Below are positions 48,301 through 55,942 of a DNA stretch of 64,000 nucleotides, in pieces. The DNA lies in NCBI GenBank assembly GCA_020310875.1, contig CM035444.1:113082295-113146294 (forward strand), given 5' to 3'. This DNA comes from Ceratopteris richardii. Lineage: Eukaryota; Streptophyta; Polypodiopsida; Polypodiales; Pteridaceae. The first letter of the stretch is position 1, and every line of letters starts with the position of its first letter. The notes beneath the pieces are model-generated. The model was not told where the DNA came from. It did not search any database and saw only the letters and a program-made list of their open reading frames with translations. The translations under genes and the position numbers were made by a program.

Positions 48301-49535
48301 CCTTCTTCTCCTAGGTGTCCTTGTTGTTGACCTTGCTGGGCGTCACTCCAATGTACATGTCGGCCGTCTGTAGATTTTCTTCTTCTTCGTGACGATGTGC
48401 CTTGTTCTTCTGCATCTGAATAAAACTCTACATCAGAGAATTGTGTACTTTGTAAGAATGCTTCGAAGTCCTGGGGGTCCATTCCTTCAGCATCTCCAGT
48501 GGCAGCAAATTCGAATTCAGGTGGAACAGGAGGAGCCGATGGGGTAGCTTGTGTCGTAGTTTTCGATCCCGACCTGGGTATCCTAATGGTAAAGGGAGGT
48601 ACAGTGGTCTCCCTTCGCGGTGATACCTCAAGAGTAGTCAGAACTTCCCTTGTCTGGACACAAGGGATCGCACCCCTCATGCGCTTGGATTGATGTGTGG
48701 ACGTCTTGAGCTTCTTAAGCATTTGTAATTGTGCCCAAGTTAAGGCACGTTCAATGGGAACATCGTATGCTAGGCACCGGTAAATAATGCGTGTGATTGC
48801 ACAGCAACCGTTCACCACTAATTTCCTAGAAGACCTTTTGTTTGCTTCATACAATTGATCTATAATCCATACCGGTAGCTTAATTGGTAACGCACCTGCT
48901 TCCGCTAAGTAGAGAGCGAACCAGATTCTCTTGTGTGGTTGTGTGAAGCGGTCTTGGCCGGGAAAAGCAAAATGTTGCATGCACATACGGAGAGGGATGG
49001 ACACGTTTGGTGTGAGTGCTGCCATGTCTTTAAGCTTCAACAATTTCCTATCCTTCATGTTAGTGGGAACAAGAGCATCCTTTTCAGAGGGTACATGCGT
49101 GCCGTGCATATTCAAAGCGTCGCTTACCAACTCCACAGTAAGTTCAAACCTCTTCAACTCGTTGTTGCCCAGCAAGGAGGGAAGAACAAATGATCCGGGT
49201 TTGTCCTTTTCTTCATTAGCTTGTAATGTGGAGACCAAATAGTAGCATCGGAGGAGATCTGGTTTAGGTAGTGGGGCTTCAAAGTATTCTGCTAGCCCTG
49301 CTCGTTGCCATATAGTCTGGAGATCCTCGGTGTTCTGTAAAGTCTCAAACTCCTTGGAGAAAAATTGGAATCGAACCCATGATCTGTCATACTCGCACTT
49401 AGACTCCCAGATATACTTGGCCTCTCCTAATGGACCTGGCATGCCATTGAACCAATGAGAATTGGCATGGACTCTTTCTGTGATCCCTGTGGGTGGATCC
49501 GGCACTGGGATTTGCTGAAGGTGCTGCAGCTCCAT
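45357..49535 (-). CDS. Gypsy F extra 3' ORF, 1,392 residues, function unknown
   Basis: An uninterrupted frame between the integrase part and the 3' LTR, larger than typical plant retroelement extra ORFs. Residues 1-300 look globular (LPIKLPVWIIDQLYEANKR, VVNGCCAITRIIYRCLAYDV). About 300-780 is low complexity, rich in Pro, Thr and Ser with PPP runs. About 785-990 is a long coiled coil (IQLQQQNERLHEHSETLQHR and following heptads). About 1,110-1,390 is a second globular part rich in Tyr, Trp and Met. No catalytic motif, zinc knuckle, signal peptide or transmembrane segment is evident, so an envelope role is not supported. A structural or gag-like protein is a guess. Another ATG with a short frame lies upstream near 49,635. 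Confidence 0.8.
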   Translation of the reverse strand: MELQHLQQIPVPDPPTGITERVHANSHWFNGMPGPLGEAKYIWESKCEYDRSWVRFQFFSKEFETLQNTEDLQTIWQRAGLAEYFEAPLPKPDLLRCYYLVSTLQANEEKDKPGSFVLPSLLGNNELKRFELTVELVSDALNMHGTHVPSEKDALVPTNMKDRKLLKLKDMAALTPNVSIPLRMCMQHFAFPGQDRFTQPHKRIWFALYLAEAGALPIKLPVWIIDQLYEANKRSSRKLVVNGCCAITRIIYRCLAYDVPIERALTWAQLQMLKKLKTSTHQSKRMRGAIPCVQTREVLTTLEVSPRRETTVPPFTIRIPRSGSKTTTQATPSAPPVPPEFEFAATGDAEGMDPQDFEAFLQSTQFSDVEFYSDAEEQGTSSRRRRKSTDGRHVHWSDAQQGQQQGHLGEEGAYEEETTKAPAYTAELRRLYQIMERVRSQQLLTEQSSRVLMTQLLEEAGVDSEYREGLLLMAETYGVVEAVRTTIRRSPVQYDPRRFQTRPRSGKNIQIPITTAEEPTITSEPIRTTSQATETASQEHPVTHEESTEPLPPTPPPSPPRAETVEITSTTQPTEPTFIFRTPISSSTLFSTSDNPIFEATPITMQSTEPLIEPALGQPSPMPSTIGHPDPRSTFMGFPATTQPFMPSSNLRPQPLTSISPFLQSLHDPLARTFQPRSQPFPFFSAPHPTSHLFTTSTHTPPTIPMYMADPTLAPTPEGMDISPPTAPPPMIPPPPIPPPPISLTHTTSIDTSFTVPLPQFPSHASPTVNTTHSSIGNALDTMLACISNLRTDYIQLQQQNERLHEHSETLQHRLAALEEENARLHTQFQTLQEAHGILEVQLQNTDQEAIQVVEGHLRTQLERNSKLQRNMALLKRHLAAAQEENRRLQIQNQENLEAAIESTPGAPISPSKFQVVTPDNIKIILEDYAMLLEAHDKLSEELGQLKQKHQKGPTATSPTTPSAASLLTDSEAIKDLQKQVTELQTRLLQYERPPSPPQAPTNEEVVHILVEQTFDEEYDPQPFPGGQQTEEAQDTFEAPRPPWLRQVEEIGSSHEERTVVQNQAMRVIEETVLQSAYFKNLSSRRLILSSELQYRPYYIILADYNAEIQRVTGQIPTFATQFQPEDLPLEVQKGKIRQPTWRQKLLETYPEMLRTWNNAPLHLLYNPCYGPVPRRRSWKAFNIKVQNNAQCKEWLNYPYIAQPQGPPSVAYMMGTIRHWMPRLKPMQDVAAQMMLKILDMMQVVLKTFRNAAAPQVRLPGFSNGNYDLVYDMSTTPSIHVAYAWHARIKYLPACYKQTFEEMFRSGFWEYHSEIFAPKPTHLLHLFACEQAMYSEYYTTPQPEAPGAINWDALEADLARGLRIGEHELATNVIQYYIDHPREQRSVRGDRR

Positions 49536-49839
49536 AGGTCATTCAGTTGGTGGCACATCCACAGGTAGACTATCCACATCGATTCCTGCAGTAAGTATCC
49601 CTACTTGTGAGCCCGAACCTGTCGCTTCTGCCATTTTACTTCTTTGCTTCTGATTCTGTGAGAATATAGAATCACGTGTTAACATTGTAATGGACAGAAA
49701 TAATCCGTTGTTGTCCCCGTTACAACATTAACATGAGGTAGATGGTGAGTTAGTGGTTAGTAAGTGCACGAAGACAGTGTGTGTAGTTAGTGCTTGGGTA
49801 ATCCTAGGAGACTAATGCAGTTAGTAAGTGGGGATGAAT
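49536..49839 (-). other. Spacer between two Gypsy F coding blocks
   Basis: AT-rich, with a GTTAGTAAGTG-type repeat (49,750-49,830). It could hold a splice acceptor or leader for the downstream ORF, since several plant Gypsy lineages express 3' ORFs from spliced RNA. No signal was established. Confidence 0.35.
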
Positions 49840-51735
49840 TTACAAATTGGGGTCGGGGGGTTTATTACAGGTCTTAGGCTGCCAAATGCAGTGGATGGGT
49901 CTTGTTCTCGGTTTCGTAGAGACTCTAGAGAGCTTTATCGGTGTCTCGGTTTGAAAATGAGGCCTTTTAGGGACCCATTTACAATTGATTATATGCATGC
50001 TCATGGGCCTTGGTGTGTTCCTGAGTGTTGAGAACGAGTGAATACTGGCTGTACGAGTAGATGGGTTATGCTGTATAGGTCGTGGCCTCGGCGTAGCTAC
50101 TTGCGCCCGCAAGCAAGCCTTAGGCACCCAAATTTGTCTTGATTGTGGGCTAGCCTTCATCGACTTCTTGGGCACCCAAATAGATTTCACGTTAGCAGGA
50201 GAATTTATGCAAAACTTCTTATTAATGTCGTGTTGTTGGTTATTAATAAGAGACTTAGCCCGTGTAGTTGGCGGTGGTGCCACCGGTTGTTCGCCTTTCC
50301 GCACCCACACATGGTTTACTTTCTGGGACATTCTGCTGCGCAGGTACTTTTGATCTCGGACATAGGTAGTACTCTGCTTCTTCTGCCTTTGATCCACCTT
50401 GGGTTGTTGCCTCCTTCTGGCCTTTGGAAAAGAAGGGAGTTCCGTTGCATCCCTGACTCCTTTTTTGCGAATATCATTCCTCTGCAACACATGGTTTTGG
50501 ACAAGAACAGCATGGTCATCTTCATGTGTACCCCTGGAAGGACCAGGAGTCTGTGCCTTTCCTAGTTCCTTGAGTGCTCCATTGTCTAATTCTACTGTAA
50601 CTCGACTATGATTGACCCAAACCTGGAGAAGTCCACTTCTTAGGTTTAGATCGACTGCTTGGTCATAGATCCAATCTTGACCCAAGACAAGAGGTTCAGT
50701 GAGATCCTCATCTTGACACACCAGTACTTTAACAGTCATTTCCTCATCATGAATGTAGAGGGGAAGTTCCACCTCGCCCATGCAAGGGGTTTCCACGCCT
50801 CCCAATCCTATGAGATATGCTTCCACAGGATTGACAGTTAATTGTAACTCTTGACAGTAAGACACTCTAACAGCACTAGTGGCTGCGCCTGAGTCAATCA
50901 AGGCTCTTACGTTCCTTGCACTCTTTCCTTGTCCTATATCTAGGGTTAAGAAAGGACGTCTATCAATTATCCTATGCGAGCTTGTTCGTGCAACTTCACA
51001 CATGGCCATGGGATATCCTTGATCTGCATAGTCATTCGCTCTAGGCTGATCTCTACCTTGCCTTCGTAACTTCATCCTTCTGATGCGTTCTAAAGCTTCT
51101 GCTTGAGCCTCTTCTCGAACTCGCTTTTCTTCCTCTTTGCGTTTCTTAGCAGTGTTGAGTCGACTGAGCATTTCCTCCGTGAGGGGTTCCTGATACAACT
51201 TGACTCTACATCCGCTAATATAGTTTGGGAGAACATCACCCTCTAATGTGGCTAGTTGTACTGCTCCACTCGTGGAGATCCTATTGATGATCATAGGTCC
51301 GTAGCCTCTCTTTTCTAGCTTCCTCGCGTGTTGTTTCAGTGTATAGACTAAGACTAGATCTCCTGCTTTCAAGCCTTTGTCCTTCACATGGGCATCAAAG
51401 TATGCCTTCTGTCTCTTCTTAGCTGCATATATTCCTGCAGCTGCTCTCAGTCTTGTTTCTCCCAATCGTTCAAGGTCAAAAAGTCTAGAGGAGAGTTCAT
51501 GACCTGTCCATTCGTGCTCTTGTGCTACTCTCAATGTAGGAATCAAGAAGTCCAGGGGTAGCACAGCGTTTTGGCCAAATACCATCTGAAAGGGGGTGGC
51601 TTGGAGTACCGTTTTGTAGGCAACTCGGTATGCCCAAACAGCATGGTGTAGCTGTTTGTCCCAATCAGAGCGTTTAGTGTTCACTAATTTTGTCAGTACA
51701 TTGCATAAGATCTTATTAGTGCTCTCAGCTTGTCC
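49840..51735 (-). CDS. Gypsy F integrase C-terminus plus second retropepsin-like domain
   Basis: It starts inside the integrase (NGQAESTNKILCNVLTKLVN, WAYRVAYKTVLQATPFQMVF). Then come a GPY/F-type module (KLEKRGYGPMIINRI..GAVQLATLEGD, about 51.24-51.33 kb) and a Lys/Glu/Arg-rich linker. Next is a retropepsin-like domain with ALIDSGAATSAV (about 50,870-50,910), LGGVETP..GEVELPLYI, and LVLGQDW (about 50,660-50,690). The tail carries five spaced W-V-P-K-like motifs. A protease-like domain downstream of integrase is atypical, since the normal Gypsy protease precedes RT and is also present here (59.05-60.29 kb). The open frame continues upstream into unrelated nested-element sequence, which is excluded. 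Confidence 0.82.
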   Translation of the reverse strand, partial: GQAESTNKILCNVLTKLVNTKRSDWDKQLHHAVWAYRVAYKTVLQATPFQMVFGQNAVLPLDFLIPTLRVAQEHEWTGHELSSRLFDLERLGETRLRAAAGIYAAKKRQKAYFDAHVKDKGLKAGDLVLVYTLKQHARKLEKRGYGPMIINRISTSGAVQLATLEGDVLPNYISGCRVKLYQEPLTEEMLSRLNTAKKRKEEEKRVREEAQAEALERIRRMKLRRQGRDQPRANDYADQGYPMAMCEVARTSSHRIIDRRPFLTLDIGQGKSARNVRALIDSGAATSAVRVSYCQELQLTVNPVEAYLIGLGGVETPCMGEVELPLYIHDEEMTVKVLVCQDEDLTEPLVLGQDWIYDQAVDLNLRSGLLQVWVNHSRVTVELDNGALKELGKAQTPGPSRGTHEDDHAVLVQNHVLQRNDIRKKGVRDATELPSFPKARRRQQPKVDQRQKKQSTTYVRDQKYLRSRMSQKVNHVWVRKGEQPVAPPPTTRAKSLINNQQHDINKKFCINSPANVKSIWVPKKSMKASPQSRQIWVPKACLRAQVATPRPRPIQHNPSTRTASIHSFSTLRNTPRPMSMHIINCKWVPKRPHFQTETPIKLSRVSTKPRTRPIHCIWQPKTCNKPPDPNL

Positions 51736-51810
51736 ATTAGTGTAAGGAATTGAACTCACAACCTCTTGGTTAGGAATGTGATGGGCTAACCACTTGCCCC
51801 AAAAGCCATG

Positions 51811-52830
51811 TGTTGGGGGATTCTTTGACAAGAAGGAGTTTGAGGGTTTGTAGGAGAAAATGAAAAGACCAAAAGAGAAAATACACCTTGGAAGTTTCTG
51901 CCGTTTGATTACAATAAGAAAAGTACAATGTTTGAAATACAAGATACACCAATACCTCTGTGCACAATCCCACAGAGTGCCCAATTACAAGATATCCAAG
52001 ATTCCAATGTCCTCTTGCTGCCGACCTCCTCTGCAACAGACCTCCACCTGCTTCAAGCTTCTCCTTGTGCACACCTTGCACCAAGCTTCCACAAAGGGGG
52101 GAGGAGTGAATACCTGCTGTCGGCAAGCGTACACTGCCAAAGGACCTTGAGATACTTGGGGGAACTCTAGCTTAGCACACCTCTGCACCAAAATCCTTGG
52201 TCACTCTCTATGCACCTTGCACTTCCACTTCTGTGCGACGTACTCTGGTGTCTCTTGCACTTCCCTCTCTTGCTCCACTTGGCCTATGCTCTCTTGCTTA
52301 CTCCAACCTTGGTCCAAGAATGGCTCTTCCTTGATTTTGGTGTGTCGATCACGTACGCTCCTAACTGCAAGTGAATCTTGGTGCTCACTTTGATGTCCCA
52401 AGATGGCTCTCACAAGTGGCAGCCAACTACTCACTGTTTTGTCCTGTAGTGACTTTAGTCTAAAACCAAAAATTTTAATGGGGGCCATACTTTCACCTGT
52501 GCGTACACTTTGCCGCTTCACATGCCTTCACATTTCCTTTTAATTCTTCACTTTTGCACATAAGGGGGGGTTCACCTGAACCTTCCAAAACACTTTAAAA
52601 CACACTTTGAACCTTAGGGAAATTAGAGAAAGTACCTCTGCAACCTGCAACCTATTTTCTCCAATTTACCCTTTGTGGACCATTCATTGTGCACTACCTG
52701 TGCACTTTGACACCTGCACTTACGCACTTTGACTTTGCACCTGTTGACTTTGACCTTGACCTTGTTGACTTTGACCTGTTGACTTTGTCTGCAGTTGACT
52801 TTGACCAACATGACATTTATGGGCTCAACA
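51811..52830 (-). repeat. Long terminal copy of element C
   Basis: About 1,020 bp. Its right 215 bp recur at 54,954-55,168. The rest has no second copy in the window, so assignment of the whole block as LTR rests on the TG...CA ends and target duplication. Confidence 0.75.
52700..52808. promoter_or_regulatory. W-box (TTGAC) cluster in element C's LTR
   Basis: About ten TTGAC cores in roughly 110 bp, arranged as repeats of TTGACTTTGACC. TTGAC(C/T) is the core bound by plant WRKY factors. A near-identical cluster is at 55,040-55,146 in the other terminal copy. In the minus orientation it falls at the start of U3, where enhancers usually lie. Confidence 0.6.
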
Positions 52831-53335
52831 GTTGCCCACCACCTAATGGGCTCTCCGTCCCGGAGAGCATACAGACACCATGAAAAGAGTACTGTAGAAG
52901 TGGAAGAGGACATCTGAGCAGCAACCAAATCCACCAAAAGTACTGAGCCCTGAGCCCTGTGGGGAGGGGAAAGGTGTGGAAGGGGGGGGTTTGTGGGAAA
53001 TGATGGGGAGTGGAGGGTGGGGAAATGAAAGAGACCAACCAATACACAGTCATAGTAATAAAACGAACCATAATAGACCCGAGAGTGCACAAGGAACACA
53101 CCATGAATACTGAACCAGAAGCGCATATAAAAGCAGAAAGGAACAAGGAAACAACTGTCCATGATAAGTACATGAAGTGCCCAGGAACCAATGAGGGGCA
53201 ACAGATCCAAAAGATAAGTATATGCATCCGACACTAAGCCTCACAACAAAAAGAGGCGAGGATAAAGCAAATGAAACTAGGGAAACCGAAGCGTGTAGAA
53301 CTCCTAGAAGTAGGCGAGAGAGACGGAACATCTAA
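52831..53335. other. Non-coding internal part of element C
   Basis: A purine-rich plus strand with GGGGAGGGG and GGGGGGG runs near 52,950-53,020. No recognisable domain. The frames open here on the minus strand have no known features. Confidence 0.5.
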
Positions 53336-54955
53336 CTAAGGCGCCGGCGGAGAAGGCGGCCTCTCCCCAGGGGGAACGTCGTCCCGAGGAAGAGGTAAGT
53401 CGGGTGAGGCGGGAGGGATGATGGCTGCCTCCTCAGTCCAAGCAGCAATCCGGCTCCGGTAGCGGCGGAGATGATCGCGCTCGCGTCGGACCAAGCGACA
53501 CGCCGGGCTATCGCAAATGCCTAAGGCCGCACGCTGGCTGATCTCCATAAGAGCTCGAGTCGCCGCATCAGCCTCATCTCTGTAGCGGTCGCGGTCCTGC
53601 TGCATGGCCCGCAATGCCTCGCGCGACGTCTGCCACTGAGCCGCTGCAGCCGCACGAATACGATCAATCGTCTGAGCATACTGCTGGTGAAGCGCAGCCG
53701 TCGCGGAAACAGAATCAAGAGAGAGACGGGCAGCATCGGCCCCATCGCTCGCTACGACGCTCGCATCTCGAAGTAACCCCAAGAAAGGTGGATCATCGTC
53801 GAGGCTGGCAGGGATGGAAGGCTGCGATGGGGGAGGTGGGGGTGGTGGTGCCGGAATAGGCTGTGGAAAAATGGGAGATGCTGGAGGCGAGTGATGCGGA
53901 TGGGAGGTGGAGGCAGACTCAACAGAGATGGCAGGAGATGGAGGGGGCTGGGAGGCAACTGCCGGGGGGGGTGACGGGATGGGTGAGGCAGGGACGGGGG
54001 TGGGAAAGGAATCCATCAGCCGGGTACGGACTCTCCGAGCGGGAGGAGGAGGGGAGGCGGTCCTGGAAGGAGGTGGCGGCGGAAGAGAGCAAGGATCCGA
54101 ATGTAGGGCGACGGATGGCTGAGGATGGGTGTGGGGAGACTGGGCAATGGAATGTGTAAGATGAGGGAGGTCAATACAATGGCGAGATGCTATGGTGCGT
54201 GTACCAGGCAAATGGAAGAGCCAAGCTAAGACGGGGGCGGAATAAACAGAAAATGAACGAGTTCCGCGATGGAGGGCATCATGGAAACGTCGAGAACGAA
54301 GGAGAAATGACTGGAACATGAGTGTCCCATAGGGAAATGGTCGGCCATGTAAAAAACAGAAAAGCGGGTCGGCTATATGGATATCATGCAAGGGAAGTTC
54401 CGAGGAGGGACTACGAAATAAAAAGAAGAAAATGAACGAGTGGAGAACGACGAGCTGGTAGTGAGTGGGGATGGCATCCACGCCATATAAAGACAAACAG
54501 AAAGCGATGGTATCGGCTCGAGATAACCCCGAGTAGAGGGTCTGGGGAGCATGAAACGAAGTGAGGCTCGAACCTATACCCGCAGCTACGACCGCAGGGG
54601 TGAGTGAGCCGGAAGGAAAATGAGGGAAATCAAGCAGCGCCGTGCGAATGTCGGACCCCTCTGCCTCGGATAAGAGTAGGGAGGCCAGGCGCCACAGACC
54701 AGCCTGACGGAGGCAACCCTCTGGAAGGAGATCTATGAGCGGAATTGGAGGCAAAGCTAAATGCAGGCGGAGGGATGTGGTCGAAGAGGGGTCTCTATGG
54801 TCAACTATGGTCGACGACGGGGGACGGGGAACGGGGGAGGTGGAATGACTACCTGAGCTGCGAGCGGGGTGTCCACTAGACTCATCGGATTGTGTCGGCA
54901 CTGCGATGTGGGGTGCTGTAACGGGAAGGTGGTGACCAGGGGGAAGAGAGCCGGG
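53336..54955 (-). CDS. Element C ORF, ~540 residues, GC-rich, function unknown
   Basis: A long open frame, markedly more GC-rich than the rest of the window. Its first ~11 codons come from the truncated terminal repeat, so the natural start may lie elsewhere. Residues ~50-260 look globular (GCLRQAGLWRLASLLLSEAE, FCLSLYGVDAIPTHYQLVV, then a hydrophobic FIFFFLF stretch). About 270-400 is Pro/Ser-rich (PPPPPSRTASPPPPARR, IPAPPPPPPPSQPS). About 410-520 is Arg/Ala-rich and helical, probably coiled coil (WQTSREALRAMQQDRDRYRD). No family recognised. It could be a captured host gene piece or a gag-like protein of the autonomous partner. The order of head, Pro-rich linker and coil matches Gypsy F's extra ORF. 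Confidence 0.65.
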   Translation of the reverse strand, partial: PGSLPPGHHLPVTAPHIAVPTQSDESSGHPARSSGSHSTSPVPRPPSSTIVDHRDPSSTTSLRLHLALPPIPLIDLLPEGCLRQAGLWRLASLLLSEAEGSDIRTALLDFPHFPSGSLTPAVVAAGIGSSLTSFHAPQTLYSGLSRADTIAFCLSLYGVDAIPTHYQLVVLHSFIFFFLFRSPSSELPLHDIHIADPLFCFLHGRPFPYGTLMFQSFLLRSRRFHDALHRGTRSFSVYSAPVLAWLFHLPGTRTIASRHCIDLPHLTHSIAQSPHTHPQPSVALHSDPCSLPPPPPSRTASPPPPARRVRTRLMDSFPTPVPASPIPSPPPAVASQPPPSPAISVESASTSHPHHSPPASPIFPQPIPAPPPPPPPSQPSIPASLDDDPPFLGLLRDASVVASDGADAARLSLDSVSATAALHQQYAQTIDRIRAAAAAQWQTSREALRAMQQDRDRYRDEADAATRALMEISQRAALGICDSPACRLVRRERDHLRRYRSRIAAWTEEAAIIPPASPDLPLPRDDVPPGERPPSPPAP

Positions 54956-55168
54956 GGAAATTAGAGAAAGTACCTCTGCAACCTGCAACCTATTTTCTCC
55001 AATTTACCCTTTGTGGACCATTCATTGTGCACTACCTGTGCACTTTGACACCTGCACTTACGCACTTTGACTTTGCACCTGTTGACTTTGACCTTGACCT
55101 TGTTGACTTTGACCTATTGACTTTGTCTGCAGTTGACTTTGACCAACATGACATTTATGGGCTCAACA
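54954..55168 (-). repeat. Short terminal copy of element C
   Basis: Identical to 52,616-52,830 except for about one base. It joins directly to the GC-rich ORF on its left, which suggests loss of the rest of this LTR in this copy or its progenitor. Confidence 0.9.
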
Positions 55169-55942
55169 CCATGGTTGAGGATTACTTCCTAATCCTCTCT
55201 CTTAGGGTGTGGTTCAACCATCTCCTACCATGATTATGTTACATTCTTCCCCCCTTGGTCGATCATTGTCCTCAATGATCTGCTCTTGTATCCCTCTAGC
55301 CTCGGTGATCAATCCCTTGAACTCCCTAGGTGCCCTTGAATTGATGTTCCTCAACCTCGCACAGTTTCTTGAACCTTGTTCGCAACCTTGGTCTCTTGAA
55401 CCCTTGCTCTCAACCTTGGGGTCTTGAACCTTCTTGTTCGCAACCTTGGTGTCTCGAGCCCTTGTTCTCAACCTCAGTCTTGAACCTTGTTCTCACCCAT
55501 GCTTGGTATCTTGAACACTCAATCAAGTGCCACCCAAGGATTCCCAAGGAATTCACACTTCCAAGCTAGCCCATTGGAAAGTTCGTTCCGAGAGCTTTCC
55601 AACGGTATATTACACGCCTCAATCCGACCTACGGATTGAGAGATACACCCCAATCATTGTAAGGTCCATCCTTGAAGCCCACGCGCGCGCCTTCCACAAT
55701 TCCTACCCTTTCACATAGAGGATGCCCAAGCGCCTTTTTTAGAGGCCATTGGGTCATTCCACCTTGCCCAAGCCTACTTCCTAGGCTCTGATACCAATGT
55801 AAGGAATTGAACTCACAACCTCTTGGTTAGGAATGTGATGGGCTAACCACTTGCCCCAAAAGCCATGGTTGAGGATTACTTCCTAATCCTCTCTCTTAGG
55901 GTGTGGTTCAACCATCTCCTACCATGATTATGTTACAATTAG

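Larger units (their letters stand above)
51811..55168 (-). mobile_element. LTR element 'C' inserted in the TRIM's LTR
   Basis: It starts TGTTGGGGGATTC and ends GGGCTCAACA, with target duplication CCATG on both sides (51,806-51,810 and 55,169-55,173). The left LTR is about 1,020 bp (51,811-52,830); the right terminal copy is only the last ~215 bp (54,954-55,168), which differs from the left one at about one position, so the insertion is young. Between them lies non-coding sequence and a GC-rich ORF on the minus strand. No RT, integrase or protease is present: a non-autonomous element. Orientation is taken from the ORF and a purine-rich stretch beside the left LTR. Confidence 0.85.
51741..55937 (-). 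mobile_element. TRIM 'B' with identical 140-bp LTRs, carrying element C
   Basis: Target duplication ATTAG at 51,736-51,740 and 55,938-55,942. The right LTR is 55,798-55,937. The left LTR is 51,741-51,810 plus 55,174-55,243, split by element C. The two LTRs read identically over 140 bp. The primer site GGCTCTGATACCA (sense TGGTATCAGAGCC) is at 55,784-55,796, and a polypurine tract (sense CCAAGGGGGGAAGAA) is at 55,244-55,258. The internal region is about 540 bp and non-coding, with CTTGAACC/CAACCTTGG-type repeats. Without C it is about 830 bp, typical of a TRIM. It interrupts the integrase of Gypsy F. Very recent. Confidence 0.95.

Noticed and set aside
45357-49535. Envelope-like protein
   Set aside because: No signal peptide, furin-like site or transmembrane segment can be seen, so the env label is not supported.
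51741-51984. Apparent N-terminal extension of the post-integrase ORF
   Set aside because: It is antisense reading through the TRIM LTR and element C's LTR, not Gypsy F coding sequence.
52623-53331. Hydrophobic ORFs on the minus strand (up to about 200 residues)
   Set aside because: They cross the boundary between element C's LTR and its non-coding interior, have no recognisable domain, and their composition follows G-run/T-rich bias.
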